Shown piece by piece: positions 1 to 5,128 of a stretch of DNA of 5,128 nucleotides. The stretch covers positions 1-5,128 of the forward strand of contig URFB01000098.1 in the NCBI GenBank assembly GCA_900547045.1, in the 5' to 3' direction. The translations under genes and the position numbers were made by a program. The notes beneath the pieces were generated by a model, which did no database searches, was not told where the DNA came from, and saw only the letters and a program-made list of their open reading frames with translations. Origin of the DNA: an uncultured Mollicutes bacterium. Its GTDB lineage: Bacteria > Bacillota_I > Bacilli_A > Acholeplasmatales > Anaeroplasmataceae. Position 1 is the first letter of the stretch; each line of letters begins with the position of its first letter.

Positions 1-52
1 TTATTATATAAAATAAAGCTATTGCTAACCACCAATTTTAGTTTGAAGTGCC

Positions 53-67
53 GCAACCATTGGTTGC
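53..67. repeat. 15-bp perfect palindrome upstream of the pyrG promoter
   Basis: Seven-base arms (GCAACCA and TGGTTGC) flank one central T. As RNA it could form a 5-bp stem with a 5-nt loop. No T-run follows on either strand, so it is unlikely to be an intrinsic terminator. It ends 54 bp before the pyrG -35 element and could be a protein-binding site or the tail of an upstream feature outside the window. The surrounding bases 1-120 show no convincing gene. Confidence 0.35.
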
Positions 68-121
68 ATAACTTATTATTTAAAATTTTATCATAAATTA
101 TATTAAAAGTTAAATTATTAA

Positions 122-150
122 TTGCAAATGATTTACTGACGCTGTATAAT
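122..150 (+). promoter_or_regulatory. pyrG promoter (sigma-A type)
   Basis: A -35 element TTGCAA (122-127) is separated by 17 bp from a perfect -10 TATAAT (145-150). Six bases further on comes GGGC (157-160), placing the predicted transcription start at the first G of a three-G run. This geometry matches the GGGC start of the B. subtilis pyrG transcript. The start site is inferred. Confidence 0.8.
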
Positions 151-156
151 TTATAC

Positions 157-176
157 GGGCACTCTAAAGTTCTTCC
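157..176 (+). promoter_or_regulatory. pyrG leader: putative CTP-sensing reiterative-transcription (G-slippage) antiterminator
   Basis: The predicted transcript begins GGGCAC. In B. subtilis pyrG, low CTP stalls RNA polymerase before the first C, and repeated slippage adds extra G residues. The resulting poly(G) 5' end pairs with a C/U-rich stretch in the 5' arm of the downstream terminator and prevents termination. The same parts are visible here: GGG followed by C at +4, and an all-pyrimidine run TTCTTCC (170-176) that makes up most of the 5' arm of the terminator at 166-191. A second short run, CTCT (162-165), lies just ahead. The mechanism is inferred by analogy; the sequence elements are seen directly. 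Confidence 0.75.
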
Positions 177-202
177 ATAGTGAAGAACTTTTTATTTTTT
201 TT
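166..202 (+). terminator. pyrG leader attenuator (intrinsic terminator)
   Basis: A perfect 10-bp stem (AAAGTTCTTC at 166-175 with GAAGAACTTT at 182-191) closes a 6-nt loop and runs into a T-rich tract to 202, broken only by an A at 194. It lies in the untranslated leader, 43 bases before the pyrG start codon and far from any upstream stop codon. Regulated termination for pyrG is therefore more likely than the end of a previous gene. Confidence 0.85.
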
Positions 203-244
203 ATAAAATAAATATGCAATTTCTAAATTTATTGGAGGAAGCTT

Positions 245-1858
245 ATGGCTAAAAATACGAAATTTATATTTGTGACTGGTGGTGTTGTATCATCCTTAGG
301 AAAGGGAATTACAGCCTCATCAATAGGTAGACTGCTAAAAAATCGTGGTCTTAAGGTTTTTATGCAAAAATTTGATCCATATATCAATGTTGACCCAGGT
401 ACAATGTCACCTTATCAGCATGGTGAGGTCTTTGTAACAGATGATGGCGCAGAAACTGACCTTGACCTAGGACACTATGAGCGTTTTATTGATGAAAGAT
501 TATCTCAGGATTCAAATATTACAACGGGTAGAATTTATTCTAGTGTAATTGAAAAAGAGCGTAAGGGTGAATATTTAGGTGCGACTGTGCAGGTAATTCC
601 TCATATTACTAATGAAATTAAGTCAAAACTAAGAAGCGCTGCTATTTCATCAGGAGCTGATATTGTTATTACCGAAATTGGTGGAACTGTTGGTGATATT
701 GAATCCTTACCATTCCTTGAGGCTATTCGTCAAGCAAGACGTGATTTTGGTTATGAAAATACCTTATATGTTCATAATACTTTAGTACCTTATCTTCACG
801 CTGCGGATGAGCTTAAAACCAAACCAACTCAGCATTCAGTTAAGGAGCTAAGAGGTTTAGGTATTCAGCCAGATATGATTGTACTAAGAACTGAGGTTCC
901 TCTAAACGATTCTCAAAAGGAAAAGATTGCAAGCTTCTGTGATGTAAGAAGGGAAGCAGTAATTGAATGTGTAGACGCACCTATTTTATATGAGGTTGCG
1001 AATAATTTACATGCTCAGCATGTTGATGATTTTATCCTAAATCATTTCCATCTTGAATGTAAGGAAGCTGACATGAGAGAATGGAACAAGATGATTGAAA
1101 CAATTAGAAACCTTAAGGGTGAGGTTAAAATCGGTCTTGTTGGCAAATACGTTTCCTTACATGATGCTTATATTTCTGTAAATGAGGCCCTAAAGGCTGG
1201 AGGCTATGCAAATGGAGTGCATGTTACAATTAAGTATATTCAAGCTGAAGATGTAAATGACCTAAATGTTAAGGATTATTTAGCAGATTGCGATGGTGTA
1301 TTAGTGCCAGGAGGCTTTGGTGAACGTGGAGCTGAGGGTAAAATCGCTGCAATTAAATATGCACGTTTAAATAATGTTCCATTCCTTGGTATTTGCTTCG
1401 GTATGCAGCTTGCCTGCATAGAATATGCAAGAAATGAATTTGGTATTAAGGATGCTGCATCAAGTGAGCTAAGACCGGAAACTAAGAATCCTATTATTGA
1501 TTATCTTCCTGACCAATACGAGGGTATTAATCTTGGTGGTACCCTAAGGTTAGGTTTATATGATTGTCATCTTGCTGATAATACGCTAGCTTATGAGCTA
1601 TATCAGACTAGTGAGATTAAGGAAAGACATAGACATCGCTATGAATTCAATAATAAGTATAGCTATATTCTTGAGGAGAAGGATTTACATGCCTCTGGTA
1701 GAAACCCTCAAACTAATTTAGTCGAAATTGTTGAGATTAAGAAGCATCCTTACTTTATAGCTTGTCAATTTCACCCTGAATTTTTATCTCGTCCATATAA
1801 GGCTCATCCTCTATTCATTGGCTTAATTAAAGCCGCAATTAAATATCAAAATAAATAA
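245..1858 (+). CDS. pyrG: CTP synthase (glutamine hydrolysing), PyrG
   Basis: This 537-residue protein has the usual length of CTP synthase. It makes CTP from UTP using ATP and glutamine, the last step of de novo pyrimidine nucleotide synthesis, in the cytosol. The N-terminal amidoligase domain (about 1-270) carries the phosphate-binding loop SSLGKG (16-21, K20) and the metal/nucleotide motifs DLDLGHYERF (D74) and EIGGTVGDIE (E144). The C-terminal class I glutamine amidotransferase domain (about 295-535) has the oxyanion loop PGGFGERG (355-362), the nucleophile Cys384 in GICFGMQ, and the partners His510 and Glu512 in FHPEF. The arginine/histidine-rich RHRHRYEFN segment (461-469) matches the conserved lid region. 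ATG at 245 is chosen because GGAGG (234-238) precedes it by 6 nt and the MxKxTKFIFVTGGVVS start fits the family. Flanking terminators suggest a single-gene unit controlled by the leader attenuator. No defect is seen. Confidence 0.98.
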   Translation: MAKNTKFIFVTGGVVSSLGKGITASSIGRLLKNRGLKVFMQKFDPYINVDPGTMSPYQHGEVFVTDDGAETDLDLGHYERFIDERLSQDSNITTGRIYSSVIEKERKGEYLGATVQVIPHITNEIKSKLRSAAISSGADIVITEIGGTVGDIESLPFLEAIRQARRDFGYENTLYVHNTLVPYLHAADELKTKPTQHSVKELRGLGIQPDMIVLRTEVPLNDSQKEKIASFCDVRREAVIECVDAPILYEVANNLHAQHVDDFILNHFHLECKEADMREWNKMIETIRNLKGEVKIGLVGKYVSLHDAYISVNEALKAGGYANGVHVTIKYIQAEDVNDLNVKDYLADCDGVLVPGGFGERGAEGKIAAIKYARLNNVPFLGICFGMQLACIEYARNEFGIKDAASSELRPETKNPIIDYLPDQYEGINLGGTLRLGLYDCHLADNTLAYELYQTSEIKERHRHRYEFNNKYSYILEEKDLHASGRNPQTNLVEIVEIKKHPYFIACQFHPEFLSRPYKAHPLFIGLIKAAIKYQNK

Positions 1859-1860
1859 TC

Positions 1861-1894
1861 TAAGAGCTTATCATTAGGATAAGCTCTTATTTTT
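1861..1894 (+). terminator. Intrinsic terminator after pyrG
   Basis: A perfect 12-bp stem (1861-1872 with 1878-1889) closes a 5-nt loop (ATTAG) and is followed by a T-rich tract to 1894. It begins two bases after the pyrG stop codon, so it should separate pyrG from the aconitase-like gene. Confidence 0.9.
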
Positions 1895-1955
1895 GCATCT
1901 AATTTGTTATTTAAAGCTAAAATTGTATAAAGTACATTTTTCGACAAAATAACAC

Positions 1956-1984
1956 TTTAAAAATCAGTTATATTATTATATAAT
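1956..1984 (+). promoter_or_regulatory. Candidate promoter of the aconitase-like gene
   Basis: A perfect -10 TATAAT (1979-1984) has a weak -35-like TTTAAA (1956-1961) 17 bp upstream. Transcription would start near 1991, leaving a leader of about 25 nt. The region is extremely AT-rich, so chance matches are likely. A promoter is nevertheless expected here because a strong terminator lies upstream. Confidence 0.45.
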
Positions 1985-2014
1985 AAAATAAAATTATTGA
2001 TGGGAGTGATAATT

Positions 2015-3868
2015 ATGGGGTTAAGCTTGCTTGAAAAAAATCTACTAGCTCATACCAAGGATAAGCTAATAAGGGGAGCTCGAATTAGCTTTAATGTCGA
2101 TCAGTGCTTTGCACCGGATTCAAATGCTACCTTAGTATTTTTAGAATTATTAAAGCTTAATGTATCAAAGATTAAGCCTCAATGTGTTATTTATATTGAT
2201 CATAATACGATGCAAAATGGTCCAATGAATATGGACGATCACATTTTTTTACAGGATTGTGCGAAAAAATACGGTATTATTTTATCTAAGGCAGGTAATG
2301 GAATTTCCCATCAGGTTCATTTAGAGCGCTATGCTAAGCCTGGCATAATTACTCTAGGAGCGGATTCACATAGCTCAACTATGGGAGCTATTGGAGCCTT
2401 AGGCTTATGCTCTGGCTCACTAGATTTAGCTCTTACGATGTCAAATGGAAGCTATTCTATTATTATGCCTAAAATTATTAAAGTTAATTTAACAGGAAAA
2501 CTAAAAAAATATTCATCTGCTAAGGATCTAGCCCTTCATTTAGTCTATAAGATGGCCATAAATAAGCATGGAAACTATGTTTTAGAGTTTACAGGAGATG
2601 GTCTTAGTAGTCTAAATGTTTATGAAAGAGCTACTATTGCTAATATGTCTGCCGAAATGGGAGTTGTAGGTTCTATTTTTCCTTCTGATGAGCAAACAAA
2701 AAAATATTTAGAAGCTCATGGAAGAGCAGATGACTATCTTGCACAAGAGGCGGATAGTGATGCTCAATACGATTATGAATACGAAATTGATTTAGGACAA
2801 ATTAGTCCGCTTGCGGCATGCCCTTCAAGAATTGATAATGTTAAAAGTGTTGAGGAAATTCAAGGCTTAAAGGTTAATCAGGTTTTAATTGGATCTTGTG
2901 CTAATGGTTCAATTTATGATTTTATTTACGCAGCTAATGTTTTAAAAAAATATCCGCTTAATAAGGATGAATCCTTAGCTATTATTCCAGGAAGCAGGCA
3001 TACCCTAGCCTTAATGATTAAATTAGGTATTCTAGATATATTTGTTCAGGCTGGAGCGAGGATTCTAGAATCAGCCTGTGGAGCCTGTATGGGACTTGGG
3101 CAAGCTCCTATGACAGGAGGAGTTTCCCTTCGTACCTTCAATCGTAATTATGTAGGAAGAAGTGGAACTATTATGTCAGATGTTTATATCGTAAGCCCGG
3201 AGGTAGCCATATCATCAGCTGTAAATGGCTATTTATCACTTCCCGTTTCTTTGACAAATGAATTAAAAATTCAAAATATAGCTTTACCTCTAAATGATGC
3301 TTTAATTGTAAATGAAAAGGAGGATGTAGAGCTTAAGCTCGGACCAAATATTAAACCTATTGCGCATTTTGAGCCTGTAGGCTTTAATATTAAGGCCTCT
3401 GTAATGCTTGTATGTGGAAGCGATATTACAACAGATCAAATTATGCCAAGCAGTCCTTCAATTTTACCCTATAGGTCTAATATTGAAAAGCTATGTGATT
3501 ATGCCTTCTATGATTTAGATAAGGATTTTGTTAAAAGATGTAGAGAAAATAAGGGTGGAATTATTATGGCTGGAGCGAATTATGGCTTAGGCTCAGCCTC
3601 TGAGCATGGTGTTATCGCCCTAAGATATTTAGGTATTAAAGCGGTCGTTGCTAAATCATTTTCTTATTTACATAAGCGTAATTTAATTAATTTTGGAATT
3701 ATTCCTATTGAGGCTTATATTAGTGGAAATATATATGATGAAATTCATATTACAATTGATGATGGAGAGTGCTTAATTGAAAATGTAACGGCTAGCTCCT
3801 TCTTTAAAACTAAGCTTGAGCTAACAAATGAGGAATGGGATATTATTAAAAGGGGAGGAATCCTTTAA
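2015..3868 (+). CDS. Aconitase-family hydratase, single-chain short ('Aquifex') type; putative aconitate hydratase with altered active site
   Basis: This 617-residue protein belongs to the aconitase/isopropylmalate isomerase superfamily, 4Fe-4S enzymes that interconvert hydroxy-acid isomers by dehydration and rehydration. It joins the large catalytic domain (about 1-410, LeuC-like) and swivel domain (about 455-605, LeuD-like) in one chain, in the order typical of short bacterial aconitases. Cluster ligands are Cys295 (GSC) and Cys355/Cys358 (ACGAC). Also kept are D62-H63, H99, D117-S118-H119, R377 and R382 (FNRNYVGR), R487 (LPYRSNI) and Ser527, the predicted catalytic base. Unusual are GSASEHG (526-532) where GSSREHA is expected, Pro34 where a substrate-binding Gln is expected, TTDQI for TTDHI, and GSCANG for GSCTNS. 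ATG at 2015 is preferred over TTG/ATG at 1997/2000 because GGGAG (2002-2006) sits 8 nt before it. No citrate synthase or dehydrogenase partner is in view. Family membership is sure; the substrate is not. Confidence 0.9.
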   Translation: MGLSLLEKNLLAHTKDKLIRGARISFNVDQCFAPDSNATLVFLELLKLNVSKIKPQCVIYIDHNTMQNGPMNMDDHIFLQDCAKKYGIILSKAGNGISHQVHLERYAKPGIITLGADSHSSTMGAIGALGLCSGSLDLALTMSNGSYSIIMPKIIKVNLTGKLKKYSSAKDLALHLVYKMAINKHGNYVLEFTGDGLSSLNVYERATIANMSAEMGVVGSIFPSDEQTKKYLEAHGRADDYLAQEADSDAQYDYEYEIDLGQISPLAACPSRIDNVKSVEEIQGLKVNQVLIGSCANGSIYDFIYAANVLKKYPLNKDESLAIIPGSRHTLALMIKLGILDIFVQAGARILESACGACMGLGQAPMTGGVSLRTFNRNYVGRSGTIMSDVYIVSPEVAISSAVNGYLSLPVSLTNELKIQNIALPLNDALIVNEKEDVELKLGPNIKPIAHFEPVGFNIKASVMLVCGSDITTDQIMPSSPSILPYRSNIEKLCDYAFYDLDKDFVKRCRENKGGIIMAGANYGLGSASEHGVIALRYLGIKAVVAKSFSYLHKRNLINFGIIPIEAYISGNIYDEIHITIDDGECLIENVTASSFFKTKLELTNEEWDIIKRGGIL

Positions 3869-4001
3869 TATCTAAAATAAAAAAGCTATAGAGTAAAATA
3901 AATTCCTCAGTGTATGTATTTGCTTTTTCAAAGGTATTTTTAAAATATTTATTTTTTCTTAATTTTTCAAGCTGCTCAGGTGTAAAATAATTCTTACTCA
4001 T
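3846..4001 (-). pseudogene. Remnant of a transposase-associated helix-turn-helix protein (N-terminal fragment)
   Basis: A 51-codon minus-strand frame starts at ATG (4001-3999) and stops at TAA (3848-3846). It begins MSKNYFTPEQLEKLRKNKYF and continues with NTYTEEF near residues 28-34. From memory this resembles the start of the HTH proteins found with IS3-like elements in Bacillota (a 'T/S-EEQ-L-KN-YV' start followed by 'ITYSDEFK'), which are usually well over 100 residues. Here the resemblance ends near residue 38. The last residues are read from the opposite strand of the region past the aconitase-like gene and overlap its 3' end by 23 bp, tail to tail. No good ribosome binding site precedes the ATG, and no inverted repeats or remaining transposase are seen. 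It is probably a decayed insertion fragment. A tiny functional gene or chance frame cannot be excluded. Confidence 0.45.
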
Positions 4002-4042
4002 ATATAATCAACTCATTTCTTATAATTTTATTTTAAAGCGAT

Positions 4043-4098
4043 AAAAAGACCCTCCAAAGTAGAATCACGTTTTTTAATGTGTCTACTTTATAGGGTCT
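4043..4098 (-). terminator. Long interrupted hairpin terminator after the Lrp-family gene, possibly bidirectional
   Basis: Two stacked stems are seen: AGACCCT (4047-4053) with AGGGTCT (4092-4098), then AAAGTAGA (4056-4063) with TCTACTTT (4082-4089), separated by a 2x2 mismatch. An inner CACGTT/AATGTG stem (4066-4071 with 4076-4081, including one G-T pair) closes a T-rich loop. On the minus strand the stem runs directly into five Ts (4047-4043), the right polarity to end the regulator transcript, 35 bp beyond its stop codon. On the plus strand TATTTTAT follows, so it may also stop readthrough from the aconitase-like gene, which has no hairpin of its own. Confidence 0.75.
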
Positions 4099-4122
4099 AT
4101 TTTATAAAAGGCTACTTTATAG
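4083..4122. repeat. Short direct repeat of a terminator arm
   Basis: The 11-mer CTACTTTATAG occurs at 4083-4093, inside the terminator hairpin, and again at 4112-4122, between the hairpin and the regulator stop codon. The second copy could also pair with AAAGTAG at 4056-4062, giving an alternative fold. It may be a small duplication without function. Confidence 0.5.
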
Positions 4123-4132
4123 TTTTTTATGC

Positions 4133-4567
4133 TTATTCAATTGAAATGTTTCTATTTTCAACGCTTGTTGAGAAGACAATTTGGGTAGAGGTTTGACCAA
4201 ACTGCTGAAGCTGGCCGATAAATTGATCTAGCTCCTGAGTATTAGGGAAGGCTACCTTTATTAGCATTGAATATACGCCAGTTACGCAATCACATTCAAG
4301 GACATGTGTATTTCCTTGAATAAAGGGATAAAATTGAGGCTTTAGCTTAGGGTCCATTTCAAGATTTATATAGGCTTTAATTAAATAGCCAAGAGCGGCC
4401 TTATTAATTTTAGCACTATAGCCAAGAATAATTCCTTGTTCCTCAAGCTTTTCAATACGAGCCTTAACAGCCGGTGCTGATAAATAAACAATGTCGGTTA
4501 ATTCCTTAATCGAAATACGAGCATTTTTGTCTAATTCCTTTAATATTAGCTTATCTATTTCATCCAT
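4133..4567 (-). CDS. Lrp/AsnC-family transcriptional regulator
   Basis: This 144-residue protein has the normal length and two-domain form of the Lrp/AsnC ('feast/famine') family. These DNA-binding proteins form dimers or larger rings and respond to amino acids or other small molecules. The N-terminal winged helix-turn-helix spans about 2-55: DEIDKLILKELDKNARIS forms the first helix, then KELTDIVYLS, then the recognition helix APAVKARIEKLEEQG, and the wing around GYSAKIN (49-55). The C-terminal RAM effector domain spans about 63-138. In it the common V-TGDYD-type turn reads VTGVYS (95-100), so the usual acidic residue after Gly97 is Val. The start at 4567 is supported by AGAGGT (4580-4575), whose GAGG core ends 8 nt before the ATG. 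It is divergent from the isomerase gene, which it may control together with itself. The effector cannot be read from sequence. Confidence 0.93.
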   Translation of the reverse strand: MDEIDKLILKELDKNARISIKELTDIVYLSAPAVKARIEKLEEQGIILGYSAKINKAALGYLIKAYINLEMDPKLKPQFYPFIQGNTHVLECDCVTGVYSMLIKVAFPNTQELDQFIGQLQQFGQTSTQIVFSTSVENRNISIE

Positions 4568-4593
4568 ACAAAATACCTCTTTTTTCTAAGCCT

Positions 4594-4621
4594 ATTATAG
4601 CAAAAATAGATAAAATGTAAA
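4594..4621 (-). promoter_or_regulatory. Promoter of the Lrp-family regulator gene
   Basis: Read on the minus strand, TTTACA (4621-4616) is followed after 16 bp by a perfect -10 TATAAT (4599-4594). The TG at 4602-4601 makes an extended -10 (TGCTATAAT). The expected leader is about 20 nt and contains the AGAGGT ribosome binding site. Confidence 0.75.
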
Positions 4622-4634
4622 GTATCTAGAAACT
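4621..4634. promoter_or_regulatory. Candidate operator between the divergent promoters
   Basis: AGTATCTAGAAACT is a 14-bp inverted repeat with one mismatched pair, centred on CTAG between 4627 and 4628. It touches the regulator's -35 element (4616-4621) and lies 6 bp before the isomerase -35 (4641-4646). From there a bound Lrp-type protein could affect both promoters. Lrp/AsnC sites are often imperfect palindromes of about this size in AT-rich DNA. Binding is inferred only. Confidence 0.4.
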
Positions 4635-4640
4635 AATTAT

Positions 4641-4668
4641 TTGCATTAATAAATAGATATGATATAAT
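4641..4668 (+). promoter_or_regulatory. Promoter of the RpiB/LacAB-family isomerase gene
   Basis: TTGCAT (4641-4646) lies 16 bp before a perfect -10 TATAAT (4663-4668), and TG at 4660-4661 gives an extended -10 (TGATATAAT). Transcription should start near 4675, giving a short leader that holds AGAGGAG (4681-4687). Confidence 0.75.
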
Positions 4669-4698
4669 TAATTTAAATGAAGAGGAGCTTAATAATTT

Positions 4699-5128
4699 AT
4701 GAAAATTGCATTAATTAATGAAAATAGTCAAGCAGCTAAAAATGAACTTGTTTGTAATACTTTAAAATCAGTAGTTGAGCCTCTAGGACATGAGGTTGTA
4801 AATATTGGTATGCTAGGTGCAGATGACAAGGCTTTAACGTATGTTCAAAATGGTATTCTTGCGGGAATTTTACTTGGTGAGGGTATTGTTGATTTCGTTG
4901 TAACAGGCTGCGGTACCGGTTCTGGTGCAATGCTTGCATGTAATTCTTTCCCACATGTATTATGTGGTTTAATCGTTGATCCATCTGACGCATATATGTT
5001 CGGTCAAATTAATGATGGAAACTGTATTGCAATGCCATTTGCTAAGGGCTTTGGTTGGGGTGCTGAATTAAATTTAAAGTACTGCTTTCAAAATCTATTT
5101 ACAGGTGAGCGTGGTATGGGATATCCTG
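4699..5128 (+). CDS. RpiB/LacA/LacB-family sugar-phosphate isomerase (3' end beyond window)
   Basis: The first 143 residues are present and the frame is open to the right edge. The translation begins MKIALINENSQAAKNELV, the usual start of the longer (roughly 210-residue) RpiB/LacA/LacB-like subfamily in Bacillota. RpiB enzymes interconvert ribose 5-phosphate and ribulose 5-phosphate; LacAB acts on galactose 6-phosphate. The family active-site loop is visible as TGCGTGSGAML (69-79), with Cys71 aligned to the RpiB catalytic cysteine. Further conserved blocks are LIVDPSDAYMFGQINDGN (91-108) and MPFAKGFGWGAELNL (112-126). The ATG at 4699 follows AGGAG (4683-4687) by 11 nt, a rather long gap, but no better start lies nearby and the N-terminus fits the family. 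It is divergent from the Lrp-type regulator. The exact sugar phosphate is unknown; members of this subfamily are often annotated only at family level. Confidence 0.9.
   Translation, partial: MKIALINENSQAAKNELVCNTLKSVVEPLGHEVVNIGMLGADDKALTYVQNGILAGILLGEGIVDFVVTGCGTGSGAMLACNSFPHVLCGLIVDPSDAYMFGQINDGNCIAMPFAKGFGWGAELNLKYCFQNLFTGERGMGYP

Noticed and set aside
25..69. 14-residue minus-strand peptide starting MQPMVAALQTK
   Set aside because: No ribosome binding site, an in-frame stop just upstream, and the start codon overlaps the palindrome; no evidence of translation.
1..96. Plus-strand frame open from the left edge to TAA at 94-96, as the tail of an upstream gene
   Set aside because: The translation is Leu/Lys/Asn-rich with no recognisable motif. 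AT-rich DNA gives such frames by chance, and other frames are equally uninformative.
1936..1952. TTTTTCGACAAAA-like partial inverted repeat before the aconitase-like gene, as an operator
   Set aside because: The arms are mostly A/T runs with only a few symmetric positions around CGAC, which is expected by chance in this composition.
1997..2014. TTG (1997) and ATG (2000) as earlier in-frame starts of the aconitase-like gene
   Set aside because: The GGGAG ribosome binding site lies downstream of these codons and is well spaced for ATG at 2015. The extra six residues do not resemble family N-termini.
3869..3900. Terminator directly after the aconitase-like gene
   Set aside because: The stretch is A-rich with no stable stem; the nearest hairpin is at 4043-4103.
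4736..4993. 85-residue open frame on the minus strand
   Set aside because: It lies wholly antisense to the well-supported isomerase gene, has a low-complexity His/Gln-rich translation with no family resemblance, and is best explained as a shadow frame.

Overview
The window is AT-rich and looks like a low-GC Bacillota (Firmicutes) chromosome. An Erysipelotrichia-like or related lineage is possible, but this is inferred from protein style and base composition only. Genes use TAA stops, strong GGAGG-type ribosome binding sites and sigma-A-type promoters. Four protein-coding genes are well supported, one of them cut by the right edge. There is also one small degenerate gene remnant. No rRNA, tRNA, CRISPR array or intact mobile element is visible.

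Layout. Positions 1-244 are non-coding and hold a short palindrome, the pyrG promoter and a pyrG leader. The leader transcript is predicted to begin GGGC and soon folds into an intrinsic terminator. This is the arrangement of the CTP-sensing reiterative-transcription attenuator known from Bacillus subtilis pyrG. Positions 245-1858 encode CTP synthase, followed immediately by a strong terminator. Positions 2015-3868 encode a single-chain aconitase-family hydratase of the short bacterial ('Aquifex-type') kind, with its own likely promoter. It keeps the three cluster cysteines but differs at several residues that are nearly invariant in the superfamily. On the minus strand, overlapping its 3' end, lies a 51-codon remnant (3846-4001) resembling the N-terminus of transposase-associated helix-turn-helix proteins. 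A long interrupted hairpin (4043-4103) then serves as terminator for the next minus-strand gene.

Positions 4133-4567 (minus) encode an Lrp/AsnC-family regulator. It is transcribed divergently from an RpiB/LacA/LacB-family sugar-phosphate isomerase gene that starts at 4699 and runs off the window. The 131-bp space between them holds two facing extended -10 promoters and a 14-bp near-palindrome between the two -35 elements, a plausible operator.

The genes do not form one pathway. pyrG (pyrimidine nucleotide synthesis), the aconitase-like gene and the regulator/isomerase pair look like three separate transcription units. The points most worth following are the pyrG leader, the altered active site of the aconitase homologue, and the regulator/isomerase intergenic region.
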